Assembly: GCA_025677825.1 (NCBI GenBank)
Contig: JAIXMO010000003.1
Coordinates: 372,001 to 436,000 of the forward strand
DNA length: 64,000 nt
Direction of reading: 5' to 3'
DNA from: Helicostylum pulchrum
Lineage: Eukaryota; Mucoromycota; Mucoromycetes; Mucorales; Mucoraceae
Position 1 is the stretch's first letter. The number at the start of each line of letters is the position of its first letter. This document shows, piece by piece, positions 48,639 to 59,272 of the stretch. The notes below the pieces were generated by a model that did not search any database, was not told where the DNA came from, and saw only the letters and a list, made by a program, of their open reading frames with translations. A program made the position numbers and the translations under genes.

Positions 48639-50637
48639 ATATGATTCAGCCACATGAAAAAAAAAATACTTTTTTTTTGTCACGATCTAGAAAACAAATA
48701 AAATACGATTCCCCATTTGACAGGCTCAAATTAATTGTTTTTTAAAAAAAATAATTATACTGAGATCTAGAATGCAGTCAGAACGGCGTGTCTTATAACA
48801 GTTTAAAAGAGTATGAATGGATCAATAGATCACACAGGAATGAAAGGACGTTTTTTAATTGGTTGCGCTTCATTTTTTTGACTTAACTTAGCTTAATTCT
48901 ATAAAATTATTCACCCTTCGCCTTGAATATGCTTCTTAAATACTTTAAAACATGCGCCCATACAATGTAATCACAGGCGTGAGCGTGATTATGCTACAAA
49001 TGTGGTCCTTGATAATTATGGCTAGATCGAATTACAGATATACGGAGTTTTTTGTTATCATACTTAGAGGAGGAGGGCTTTTGCCCCAACGACTAGTTAT
49101 GTTGCTTTAGGGGACATGTAAACAGTCCAGCAACTTATCGAGCCATTTATAGAGATATAAAAATCTTCCCGTTTATTCATTGATATCTAAAACCAAAAAG
49201 CCAGCGATTGTTGTCCCAAAAATCTCAGGGGAGGATGTATAGCATATTATATGCACATAAAAACGTAAATTAGGAACTATATATCAGTATATATCAAAAC
49301 TAGAGTAAAGGTTACCTTGACTTACATGATGTATTCTAGTTTCATAAGATAATAAACTGAAGAACAAATAACGGACACTAAAGAAATATAAGAAATTAGA
49401 TCAATAGCTTATAGAATGCTCTAAAAGAATACGAGTTGCAATTTTTTGAGTAAACTTTTTTCTCTCATGAAGAGACAAAAGTTATAGCTTAGCAGTGTCC
49501 TTGGTCTATAGAAATTTGTATTCTTGATGCGCTCATTGATCTTTTTATTGCGAAATTTGAAACCCGCTATTTAATGTATTTTTGAGCTGAAATATATACC
49601 TTTTTGCTTTTCTTTTTAGATGCAACTATAGTTAGAAAATAGCGAAAACATTCTTCCTGTCGAATATTATTTTATTTTATAACGCTTAAACATAGCCGAT
49701 CGCCCGAAAGCCGGATATTGCATCTGTTTAAATATGTATCCAGTCACATTTTTCTTTCTGACACAAAAAAAAAACAAATAAAAAATACGCCTCTGCCCTC
49801 CCCCCTTTTTTTTTGACAGATTGAAGTTAACTTCTTTTCTACAATATTCGGTTTTTATGTTTTAGACTATTGCTCACACTAAAAGAGAGGCGTATGAAAC
49901 CCTCACGTTATACAAAAGAGAGGGCTTACAATTGTTACTATTCCTTTTTGAAGTTCATTCTGAGTTCTCGAGTTACACCCAATTTTATTGAACTACCCGG
50001 TGATACAGATTCTAAGATAAAATGGTAACCTGAGTGAAAAATAAAAAAAAACTAATCCCTTCTTCTCTGTAAAATAGCACTGAAATTTATACAAATTATT
50101 TTCTCCAGAGTATAAACAGAAAATAAGGGCATTTTTATAGACCAAATAATTAATGCTACCTACGTAAAAGATCTTTTTGTTACAATATTTACCGACACAT
50201 GACTAATGGGTAATAATTTCGGCCCTTCAAACCCAAACACAGAAAAGGATCTGATAACTTTTAAATCTTGGAAACGTACTACGCGGCATCTTAATTGAAT
50301 AGAATACCTGGAAAAAAAAAAGTTCTCTAGCTTAACAAATTCAACCCAGGAAAGACAGAAAATATAATTTAGTTCTTAAAGGATGAATTATTCGTTTATG
50401 TAATCACTTTTTTTTATATTTTATATTGAACTTTAACGATTATCGCGATGAGATAAGAAACGAAATAATTTGTTTTATCAAGACAATAGCCATATAAGCT
50501 ATTAGGATATTTTATTTTTTAGTGCAAGATGAAAACGTTAAATAAATATAGACGGTGAAATTATATGATGATAATAGGGTAGAATTGTGTTTCAGTTAAA
50601 TAAATAAATTTTTTTGACGATTGTAGAATTAAGCAAT
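48639..50637. other. 2-kb intergenic, no gene seen
   Basis: AT-rich spacer between LDAH and the surface-protein array. The last 200 bases (about 50440-50530) resemble the downstream flanks of the other array genes, marking one edge of the duplicated unit. Confidence 0.55.
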
Positions 50638-51187
50638 TTAAAGAGCCAAGTAACCAGCACCAGCAACTAAAGCCATGGCAAGACCACTAATTTCCAACTT
50701 ACTGGCAGCAGAGGCAGGAGTTTCGTCCTTGTTTTCAGTGGGGGCAGGAGTTTCGTCCTTATTGTCAGTGGTGGTGGAGTCACCTTCGGTACAGACATCA
50801 TCCTTGTGTGCAGCGTACCAGCCACAGGCACCAGCGAATTCGTTGTTGAAAAGTTCTTGAGGATCATTACACTTCATCATACACATACCAGCCTTAGACA
50901 TAAAAGCGGTATATTGAGAAGTACCCTTGCTACACATAAGCTTGAGAGAAGGAATGAACTTATCGGAGGTAGGGTCCATAGTCCATCCGGGAAGGAAGAC
51001 CTTACCAGCGTCCTATAAAATTAAACATGAATCAGAAACGCTATTATTTTGTTTCAATCGAGCAATCTATACATACAACATTACAACCAGTGAAACATGG
51101 GCCTGAGGTGGGAACGTCATAAGAAGTGTTACAGACGGCAGAGACGGCAGTAGCGGCGGTGAGGGCAATGGCAATAGAGGCACGCAT
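50638..51187 (-). CDS. Array gene A: eight-Cys secreted GPI-type protein, short stalk
   Basis: Two exons (51077-51187, 50638-51012) give 161 residues. Signal peptide MRASIAIALTAATAVSA, then an eight-Cys domain (Cys 19, 31, 35, 64, 81, 85, 100, 111) with spacing C-x11-C-x3-C-x28-C-x16-C-x3-C-x14-C-x10-C. A short stalk follows with a repeated NKDETPA unit, and a hydrophobic C-terminal tail GLAMALVAGAGYLAL that looks like a GPI-attachment signal. No charged cytoplasmic end follows the tail. The family is unknown to me; the spacing differs from CFEM and hydrophobin patterns. The intron sits exactly after the third Cys (CNV), as in every array member. A wall-surface role is inferred. Confidence 0.85.
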
Positions 51188-51961
51188 TTTATATTGTTAG
51201 AATTAAAATGTAAAGTTTAAATAATTGAAAAAAAAAATTGAAAAGGGAATTGGAAATCAAAGTTCTATTTAAATCATTTATGCCCCCTGTTGAACACGAA
51301 TTCTGTTGAACCTGAATTATGTTGTGTAGTGGAACATATATTTTTTTTTCCAAAAAAGAAGTGGTGTGAGACTTTTTTTTTTTTAAAAAAAAAAAGAAAG
51401 ATGAGATCAAAATATTGGGACGGATAAATGCGGACAATCCATAACACGGTTTTCTTTCCCAATAAGGATATAGCTTTTTACAATACAAATGGTCGCGGCT
51501 ATGTTATTTCTCAATTGAGATTAAAAGGCTTTAAACGTGTAACTGAAGTGTAAAGATCGCGGTATCTTTACTAACACGATGCTTCTTAGCTTGACCCTCG
51601 TCTTCACATTAGTTGTTCTTTTAAAGGGTACTTTTGAGATATAAAAAAACTAAAGACAATCAACTTTTTTTTTATCATCGTAAAGAGACCGTTAAGCCGG
51701 AATTACTATTCATTCTGGCTTTTTAAAAAGTAATTTGAAATATTTGTTACACGATATATACATAATAGTCAATTTTCGTTTAATTCAACAAAAGATCTGA
51801 TAATAAAATAGATTATGACAATGATTATCAGGACATTTTTTTTTAGTGCGGAATGAAAAACTTTAATCATAAAAAGTAAAATAATATGAAAATAATGTGC
51901 TTAGTATTGAGAGTGTTATAAATAAATAAATAGTTTTTTTTTAGTATCTAAATCAAATAGT
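51188..51961. promoter_or_regulatory. Array spacer A-B: promoter of gene A and 3' flank of gene B
   Basis: Minus-strand promoter of gene A. The TATA-like CTATTTAAA (plus-strand reading) is at 51265-51273. The shared element CGGATAAATGCGGACAATCC starts at 51421. CAATTGAGATTAAAAG is at 51512-51527. Further out, 51750-51860 resembles the 3' flanks of the other copies. Confidence 0.7.
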
Positions 51962-52795
51962 TTAAATAGCCAAGTAGCCAGCAGCGGCAACCAAAGCCAT
52001 AGCAAGACCACTGATTTGCAACTTGTTGGCAGCACCCTCGGCAGGGGTAGAAGGAACAGCAGCACCAGATCCAGAAGGAGAAACAGAAGCTGAGGGACGG
52101 ACGGGGATACCTGAAGAGGCAGCAGAGACAGCAGAAGAAACAGCAGGAATGTTTGAAGCAACGGGTGCGCTTGAAGAAACAACAGGTGCGACAGTAGTAG
52201 GAGCAGTAACCTCTGTGGTGGTATCAGCGGTAGTAACAGCAGTAGTGACAGTCTCGGCAGCAGTAGTAGTATCGGCAGCAGTAGTTTGGATTGTGGTAGT
52301 TTCTACAGTAGTAGTATCCTTGGTAGTGGTATCCTTGGCGGTTGTAGTAGTGGCAGCTGCGGAAGTAGTAGTTTCAGTAGCGCAAGCATCGTTCTTGTGG
52401 GAACCGTACCAAGCACAAGCACCAGCGAACTCGGCGTTGAAAAGCTCAGGATCATCACCAGCACATTTCATCATACACATACCAGCAACTGTCATGAAAT
52501 CACGGTATTGGTCGGTACCCTTATTACACATAACTGCGAGGGAAGGAATAAACTTTTCGGAAGATGAGTCCATAGTCCAACCAGAGACAACAGCACTACC
52601 AGCTTTCTATGAAATTATAACATGGGTTAAAAAAAAGATCGCCTATTTTCCTCTGGTAGTTCATTAATTTGTACTTACAACATTACAGGCGGTAAAACAT
52701 GGAGTAGAAGTAGGAACGTTGTAAGAAGGGTTACAGTCAGCGGAGACAGCAGTGGCAGCAGCAGCAACGACAGCGATAGCAATAGAGGTACGCAT
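51962..52795 (-). CDS. Array gene B: eight-Cys secreted GPI-type protein, long Thr-rich stalk
   Basis: Two exons (52679-52795, 51962-52606) give 253 residues, the longest member. Signal peptide MRTSIAIAVVAAAATAVSA. The cysteine domain has Cys at 21, 33, 37, 66, 83, 87, 103, 114 with PCFTACNV and MCMMKCAGDDPELFNAEFAG. A roughly 115-residue stalk is dominated by TTT/TTA words and then Ser/Ala/Pro, a likely O-mannosylated spacer. The C-terminal tail QISGLAMALVAAAGYLAI is a GPI-type signal. Its cysteine domain and tail are almost identical to gene D, while the stalks differ. A long open frame on the opposite strand is a shadow of the repeated codons. Confidence 0.87.
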
Positions 52796-53575
52796 TTTTA
52801 TATTGTTAAATTTAAAGTGTAAAGATCGAGCGATAAGATAAATCGAAAAAGGACCGAAGATCAGAGTCCTATTTAAATTGTTTTCGTCCCCTGTTGAAAA
52901 CGAATTCTGTTGGACCTGAGTTACGTTGTGAGGTTGTACATCTATCCCTTCCCCAAAAAAAGACAATAAAAAAAGTAGTGTAAAAACTCAAGTGAGATGA
53001 GATCACGGAAAAATGTGGGCAATCCACAATATAGCTTTTATTCCCAATATGGCTGTTACTTTTTTAACTTGTTCAATTGAGATTAAAAGCACTCCAATGT
53101 GTGACGAAAGTTTGGGACAGTTGGTATATTTGCTAGCTCGGTGTTCCTGAGCGTAGCATCGATTTGCATTACCTGTTGTTTTTTCGAAAAATTATTCCAA
53201 GTGAACATGCATAAAATTAAATTCAGATAATAAAATAGATTTTTTTAGCATAGTTGGTTGTGAACGCTAAACTTTCAGAATTTTTTTTTTGTTACAGTAT
53301 AACTTGACGGCTAAGCTGAGATTTCTGTATATCTCAGTTACTTCAAAAGTGGATTTGGAGTAATTGTTACACGATGTTTATATAATATTCGTAATTCTAT
53401 GACGATCTGTTAATAAGACAAGTGTTTGTATCGAGACAATGGTTATATAACCATTAAGGTATTTTATTTCTAGTACGAAATTATAAAATTAAATATAGGT
53501 AGTAAAATTATATAGTGTCAGTTACGCTAAGCAAATAAATAAATGGGATTTTTAAGATTATCTGAATCAGATAAT
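52796..53575. promoter_or_regulatory. Array spacer B-C: promoter of gene B and 3' flank of gene C
   Basis: CTATTTAAA at 52869-52877. A diverged form of the shared element (CGGAAAAATGTGGGCAATCC) starts at 53006. CAATTGAGATTAAAAG is at 53074-53089. The 3' flank homology of gene C spans about 53370-53500. Confidence 0.7.
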
Positions 53576-54202
53576 TTAAAGAGCTAAGTAACCAACACCA
53601 GCAACCAAAGCCATGGCAAGACCGCTAATTTGCAACTTGTTAGCGGAACCCTCTTGGACGATATTGGAAGGAGAAGGAGGAGGGAAGACGGAACTATCAA
53701 CAGGAGTAGTGGAGCCAGTGGGGGCAGCTGCAGAGCTGGAAGCACCTGTAGCAGCGGCAGAAGTGGTAGCATTGCCAGAGGTAGTAGCATCTCCAGCACA
53801 AACATTACCCTTGTGTGCTTCATACCAAGTACAAGCACCCTTGTGTTCAGCTACGAAGAGTTCAGGATTTTCACCCTTACAAGTTATCATACATGAGCCA
53901 GCGACGGTCATGAAATCAGAATACTCAGGAGCAGTTTTAGTACACATAAGCTTGAGAGATTCTACGAACTTATCGGAAGCAGGATCCATAGTCCAACCGG
54001 GAAGGACTGAACTACCGGCTTTCTGTAATATTGCAAAAAAGAATTAAAAAAAGGTTATCTTTTTTTAGGTGATTGAGCAATTTATACTTACGACATTACA
54101 GCCAGTGAAACATTCAGTAGAAGTGGGGACGTCGTAAGAAGGATTACAACTGGCGGAGACGGCAGTGGCAGCAGCAATGGCAATGGCAATAGAGGCACGC
54201 AT
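53576..54202 (-). CDS. Array gene C: eight-Cys secreted GPI-type protein
   Basis: Two exons (54092-54202, 53576-54022) give 185 residues. Signal peptide MRASIAIAIAAATAVSA, eight cysteines in the family pattern (ECFTGCNV; LMCTK; GSCMITCKGENPELF; GACTWYEAH; VCAG). The stalk of about 58 residues is Ala/Ser/Thr then Pro-rich (SSVFPPPSPSN), and the tail is LQISGLAMALVAGVGYLAL. It is more diverged from B and D than they are from each other. No catalytic motif is visible; a structural or recognition role at the wall is inferred from architecture only. Confidence 0.85.
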
Positions 54203-55047
54203 TTTTTGTATTGTTAAATTTAAGGAATTGAAGAATTAAGGAAAAAAGAAAAAATTGGTGCTAAATCAAAAATTCTATTTAAACCTTTTTTCGTCCCCTG
54301 TTGGAAATGAATTCTTTAAACTTGAATTATATAGTGAAGTTGTACACTTCTTAATTTTCCAAAAATGAAGCGGTGTGGGACTTTTTTTTTCCTTCTGAGA
54401 AAGATGAGACCCAAAGACTGGAGCGGATAAATGCGGATAATCCATAGGGACAGCTTTATTCCCAATATAGTTATCATTTTCACAGTACAAATAGTAGCAA
54501 TGCGATCTTAGTCGTCCTTAACTCGCTCAATTGAGATTAAAAGCGCCTCAGCGTGTAACTAAAATTTGCGGACTATATTGGACTACTAGCACAGCTTGGG
54601 CTTGATCCGCGCAATTAGTTATTCTTTTAAAAAGTTATTTTAAATACGCATAAATTAAAATCAACAGATTCAAGACAATAGTGCTTTAAAGCGATTAGCT
54701 ACGTGCTTAAAAGTTTTGATATTTTTTTATCATTATAGATAGACCAATAGTCTGGTGTTACAAAATATCATGGTTACTTGAGAGCAAGCCTGAAATACTC
54801 GTTACACGATATTTACGTAATAGTCAATTTTGTTTAATCTGACGACGATCTGATAATAGGACGAATATCTTTTTTATCTTAACAATGGCTATCGAAATAG
54901 CTATTAGGATATTTTAATTTTTAGTGCAAGATGAAAATATTAAATATATTTAAAGGTAGATTATAAGATGGTAATAGTGTAGTATTGAACGTATTTTGGG
55001 TAAATAAATAAATAGTTTTTTTTTTGAGATTATCTGGATCGGATAAC
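54203..55047. promoter_or_regulatory. Array spacer C-D: promoter of gene C and 3' flank of gene D
   Basis: CTATTTAAA at 54275-54283. The shared element CGGATAAATGCGGATAATCC starts at 54424. CAATTGAGATTAAAAG is at 54528-54543. 3' flank homology at about 54800-54950 includes a block close to identical with 50490-50530. Confidence 0.7.
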
Positions 55048-55786
55048 TTAAAGAGCCAAGTAACCAGCACCGGCAACCAAAGCCATAGCAAGACCACTGA
55101 TTTGCAACTTGTTGGCAGCACCCTCGGCAGGGGTAGAAGGAACAGCAGCACCAGATCCAGAAGGAGAAACGGAAGAAGAAGGAAGGATGGAGGCACCTGA
55201 AGAGGCAAGAATAGAGGCACCTGAAGAGGCACCTGAAGAAGCAGCAGAGATACCAGAAGAAACAGGAGAAACCACAGGAGCTCCAGTGGTAGCACCGGGG
55301 GCAACAGTAGTGGTGACAACAGCAGCAGCAGTAGTGGTGGTAACAGCAGCAGCAGTAGTAGTAGTTTCAGTAGCGCAAGAATCGTTCTTGTGGGAACCGT
55401 ACCAAGCACAAGCACCAGCGAACTCGGCGTTGAAAAGCTCAGGATCATCACCAGCACATGTCATCATACACGTACCAGCAACTGTCATGAAATTACGGTA
55501 TTGGTCGGTACCCTTATTACACATAACTGCGAGGGAGGGAATAAACTTTTCGGAAGATGAGTCCATAGTCCAACCAGAGACAACAGCACTACCAGCTTTC
55601 TATGAAATTATAACATAGGTTAGAAAAGACCTTTTTTTTTTAATACATAATTAAGCGATTTATACTTACGACATTACAGCCGGTGAAACAAGGTGTAGAG
55701 GTAGGAACATTATAAGATGGATTGCAGTCAGCAGAGACGGCAGTGGCAGCAGCAGCAACAATAGCGATGGCAATAGAGGTACGCAT
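55048..55786 (-). CDS. Array gene D: eight-Cys secreted GPI-type protein
   Basis: Two exons (55670-55786, 55048-55599) give 222 residues. Signal peptide MRTSIAIAIVAAATAVSA; the cysteine domain differs from gene B at only a few residues (RNFMTVAGTCMMTC). The stalk contains TTT/AAA words and then tandem ASSGAS units (ISAASSGASSGAS; SSGASILPSS). The final segment AAVPSTPAEGAANKLQISGL is identical to gene B. The contrast between conserved ends and divergent stalk suggests repeat-driven stalk turnover or gene conversion of the ends. Confidence 0.87.
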
Positions 55787-56290
55787 TTTATATTATAGAA
55801 ATTTAAATGTAAAGATTAAATGATGAGAGAGAAGTTGAAAGAATTGAAAATCAAAGTTCTATTTAAACTATTTTTGCCTCAATTTGAATCTTGTTTAACC
55901 TGAATTTTTGTTTCAAAGTTGTACATATATTCCATTTTTAAAATAAATAAATGGTGTGCGACTTTTTTTGTTGTTGTTGAGAGATGGGCTAGACCAAAGG
56001 TTGACGGATAATTGCGGACGATCCACTGCGCAATTTTCATTCTCAGTATAACTATATATATATTACATTACAAATAGTGAATCCCTTTAAGAGCTTGTCG
56101 ATCTATTCTTTGTTTTCCATAATCCAGCTAAAGAAGGGTAGATGTTAACAGAATATTTCTTAACTGGTAAGATATTTGTTTATGTAATTGAGTTTAGACT
56201 TTTTATTTTAAAAAAATCGTATTTTGATACTATATAAGAATTACATTTACAGCTTTTAACATTACACTTGAAACCAAGCTATTTAAAAAT
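55787..56290. promoter_or_regulatory. Array promoter of gene D and 3' flank of decayed copy E
   Basis: CTATTTAAA at 55859-55867. A form of the shared element (CGGATAATTGCGGACGATCC) starts at 56005, followed by a TATATATATTACATTAC-type tract shared with the upstream region of copy E. The CAATTGAGATTAAAAG motif of A-C was not found here. Confidence 0.65.
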
Positions 56291-56578
56291 TCGAGTAACT
56301 AAGTACCTGTAACCAAATCTATAATGAGACCACTAATGTGTAACTCGCTATAAGTCATCCCAGCAAAGTCATTGTAGATAGGGAAAGTATCTTCTCCCTT
56401 ATACTTCATACGCTTTTAATCACGGTTGATTCGAGAAAATTCGACACAATTTATTCATTTTTTATGCAATTAAACAGCCTATACATATAACTAGTGAAAT
56501 ATTTGATGGAACAGTCGATGTCATACCAAAGGAGTCTGATAAGGCAGCGACCAAATATATAGTAGAGAAAAGCTCCAT
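56291..56578 (-). pseudogene. Array copy E: decayed eight-Cys gene
   Basis: Minus-strand remnant of a fifth family member. It starts MELFSTIYLVAAL (signal-peptide position), then VPSNISLVICIG over the CFTGCNV-intron junction. After the intron position, RMKYKGEDTFPIYNDFAGM aligns with MMKC-GDDPELF-AEFAGA. Directly after it come SELHISGLIIDLVTGT and a stop, matching the KLQISGLAMALVAGAG tail. Most of the cysteine domain and the whole stalk are deleted and nearly all cysteines are lost. Upstream homology to gene D's promoter region continues to about 56850. Confidence 0.75.
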
Positions 56579-57302
56579 TTTTATGATTTCAAAATTAGCG
56601 TTAACATTTAATGAGAAAAGATATTGAAGTTTCATGTAATTTATTTTTATTCCTTTCGAACTTTAACTTCAATATAAAGCTTCACCCTATTCTTTTTTCA
56701 AGGCAATTGGAGTCCTTTAGATTTTTTATTTTTTTTTAAAGTGAGACAAATTTTATCGAAAGGTTGGAACACCAGCGCGCGGTTTTCATTCCCAGAATGG
56801 CTACATATATATATTTTACATTACAATAATCGATTTTTTTCTTTGTTTAGTATATATTTTATCATTCCCAGAAGATGCGGTTAAATCCTTGCCGCATGTA
56901 AAATATGGCAATTTGATGAGATTAGTGTAACAAAGTTTTATCAGATTGTTCTAATAACACAAAAATATAATAATCAGATTTTTTGATCTATCTTTTTATC
57001 TAGAATCTTTTAAGATCTAACGGGAAAACATTGATAAAGAAATAATGCCACAATTTCTTTTTTCTACATGGCCTGTTCATATACTATAAAATAAAGTAAT
57101 CCAATATATATGCCCTAAGTTTATTATTTTTAGCGTGTCTGAATAAGACCAATACAGGACACCGGGGAAAGTCGAAAACCAATCATCAGGGAAACAAATC
57201 TTAATCTCCGCATATATAACACGAGTGTTGTTGCCTACTTTATTCAAAGAATACAAAAGGAACACTGAGAAATTTCTTGATCGTGGTACACTAAAAATTC
57301 CG

Positions 57303-57343
57303 CATCTGATAAGATTTTAAATCCAAAATCAAAAAAATCGGGT

Positions 57344-57398
<55 letters not shown>

Positions 57399-57405
57399 CT
57401 GATAA
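57303..57405 (+). repeat. 45-base poly(A) flanked by a 10-bp direct repeat
   Basis: CATCTGATAA occurs at 57303-57312 and again at 57396-57405. Between them lie about 36 bases and a pure A run at 57349-57393. The arrangement is what a short poly(A)-tailed retroinsertion with target-site duplication would leave. The word ATCTGATAA also recurs elsewhere in the window, so coincidence is possible. Confidence 0.6.
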
Positions 57406-57526
57406 AACCTTCAGGGTAGAAGGGTAGTACTTTCCACGCGCTCTTTCTATTTTTTTGTAACTTGTATTTTTTTTATTTATTTTCTTATTTATTTTTTCAC
57501 CCTCTTTCTTTTTCTTTTTTTTAACT

Positions 57527-57536
57527 TATATAAATA
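57527..57536 (+). promoter_or_regulatory. TATA box of MFS gene
   Basis: TATATAAATA preceded by a C/T-rich tract, 74 bases before the start codon at 57610. Confidence 0.5.
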
Positions 57537-57609
57537 TAGAAATTTTTTCACTTCTTATTTTATTTTATTTTCTATTTCCCAACTTGACAAAAAAAATATT
57601 ATATTCGAT

Positions 57610-59082
57610 ATGGATAAGGACACAGCCTATCTCTCAAATGAGAAGACTCAGATTTCTCAGTCAAGTGTATTGACCCTTGAAGATACTTCATCAATAAACG
57701 AAATCAATTCAGCACCTCCCCGTAAATTCTTGTGGTGGATTCCACTTCACAGCCATGTTCACCCTTTACAATTTTTCGCCTTCATCTTTGCTGTATTTCT
57801 TGCATTAGCTCTTATTGTATATATTGCCGGTACTCAAAGTCAAATTCTTATTGGTATCCTTGGTATTGATATCAATACTGGTGATATCATTGGTTCTTTA
57901 GCGCTTTATGCTGAACTCATTGCTCTTGTTGGTGTCATTGCATGGTCGATGGCTGCAGATTTTATTGGCCGTCGTGGTGTTATGTCTATTTGTATTTTTC
58001 TTATGGGCATGTGTATTGTCAGTTACCCCCATGTCACTAACGTCTACCCTCAAATGCTTATTATCCGTCTTATCTTTTCCATCGGTTCAGCTGGTTCTAC
58101 TGCTATGATGGTTGCCATGATGATGGAAGTAGCTCATGGTAAAGGTGGTCTCGTATCCGGCTGTATTGGTATTGCTTCTGGTCTTGGTGCTACTTTCGCG
58201 GCACTTTGTCTCTTTATGGTCCCTGCTTATATTTCTATCGATTATCCCGAAGGTAACGATGGCTTGACTTATTCTCATAGTGCTATTGGTGGTGCTTCAA
58301 TGCTTGTTGCTATTATGTTATTCTTCTCTATGCCAAAGGATTCTGGCTCTCGTCCCCCTGTAAATCACTTTAAGGGTTATTTCCAGAAGTTATATGTTGG
58401 AATCAAGGCTGTTAAAGAACCCAGAATTGCCCTTGGTTACGCTTCTAGTTTCTTTGCACGTGCTGATGAGATTATCATTACCAACTTCTTGGCCCTTTGG
58501 GTTGCCAAATATTATGTTGAAAATGGATCTTGCGTCGCTGGTAAAACATGTCTTAATGCTATGGCCTCTTCATCATCTTTATCTGGTTACTCTCAATTAG
58601 TAGCTCTCGGTACTACGCCTTTCTTTGCTTTAGCTTCCGAATATTTACCTAAGGAATGGGGTGTATTTGTTGCTGGTGTTGTCGGAGCTGCCGGTTGTAT
58701 TCCCTTTGCTTTTTCTATCGACCCTACATCTAAGTTATCTCTCGGTTTTGTCATTTTGATTGCTACTGGTCAATATGGTATGATTATTTCTGGTATGGCT
58801 ATGGTTGCTGGTGACTACATTGACAGAAAAGATCATGCTGCTATCAGTGCCACTTATTCATTCATTGGTGCTCTCGGTATTATCGTCATTTCTAAGCTCG
58901 GCGGTGTTCTTTTCGATAAATGGATGAAGGGTGCTCCTTTCTTACTTTTGGGTATCGGTCATTGTTTGATGGTCGTAATGTCTCTTGCAGTCTATGTCCA
59001 TCGTGTTATTATTGAACGTAAAGAGAAGAAGCAATCTTCAATTAACGGTGTTCAACCTCCCACTTATTCCAACGATAAATAA
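57610..59082 (+). CDS. MFS transporter, substrate unknown, intronless
   Basis: One exon of 490 codons with about twelve membrane segments. A hydrophilic N-terminus of about 45 residues is followed by TM1. The loop after TM2 reads DFIGRRGVMS (MFS motif A region, D-x-x-GRR). A long loop at about residues 238-265 separates the two halves, and the tail is polar with a PPTYSNDK end that resembles a PPxY ubiquitin-ligase-binding motif (PPTY). The overall look is closer to the sugar/phosphate-type MFS than to DHA2. Every other multi-hundred-codon gene here except the Asn-rich one has introns, so an intronless transporter is notable. Its codon usage matches neighbours, which argues against very recent bacterial transfer. 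Confidence 0.88.
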   Translation: MDKDTAYLSNEKTQISQSSVLTLEDTSSINEINSAPPRKFLWWIPLHSHVHPLQFFAFIFAVFLALALIVYIAGTQSQILIGILGIDINTGDIIGSLALYAELIALVGVIAWSMAADFIGRRGVMSICIFLMGMCIVSYPHVTNVYPQMLIIRLIFSIGSAGSTAMMVAMMMEVAHGKGGLVSGCIGIASGLGATFAALCLFMVPAYISIDYPEGNDGLTYSHSAIGGASMLVAIMLFFSMPKDSGSRPPVNHFKGYFQKLYVGIKAVKEPRIALGYASSFFARADEIIITNFLALWVAKYYVENGSCVAGKTCLNAMASSSSLSGYSQLVALGTTPFFALASEYLPKEWGVFVAGVVGAAGCIPFAFSIDPTSKLSLGFVILIATGQYGMIISGMAMVAGDYIDRKDHAAISATYSFIGALGIIVISKLGGVLFDKWMKGAPFLLLGIGHCLMVVMSLAVYVHRVIIERKEKKQSSINGVQPPTYSNDK

Positions 59083-59272
59083 TTCGTTACTTATCACTAC
59101 TTCTTTTTTTAAATTTTTTTGTATATTATTTCACTATTAACTCAACCAAACTCTTTCTCTTTTCCACCACTCATTATATTATTTATTTATTCTCTGGCAA
59201 AATTACATTACCCATTATTTATTAATTCTTCCTTTACCCTAAAAATATGCTTACTACTTTCGTGATACAAAT

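Larger units (their letters stand above)
56579..57609. other. Intergenic: edge of array and MFS promoter
   Basis: The first 270 bases are the degenerate promoter of copy E. The rest has no gene; the 62-codon minus frame at 57077-57265 is not recognisable. A poly(A) tract with flanking repeats and a TATA box are listed separately. Confidence 0.5.

Noticed and set aside
52023..52667. 214-codon plus-strand open frame antisense to array gene B
   Set aside because: It mirrors the repetitive Thr/Ser/Ala stalk codons of gene B. Gene B has signal peptide, phased intron and family members; the antisense frame has none. The same applies to 55109-55618 and 53613-54047.
50638..55786. CFEM or hydrophobin identity of the array proteins
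   Set aside because: They have eight cysteines but no CC pairs (hydrophobin) and no CxC or the CFEM spacing; two CxxxC pairs with long gaps instead.
57610..59082. Recent bacterial transfer of the intronless MFS gene
   Set aside because: Codon usage and base composition match neighbouring fungal genes, and it has a fungal-type TATA box and a PPxY-like tail.
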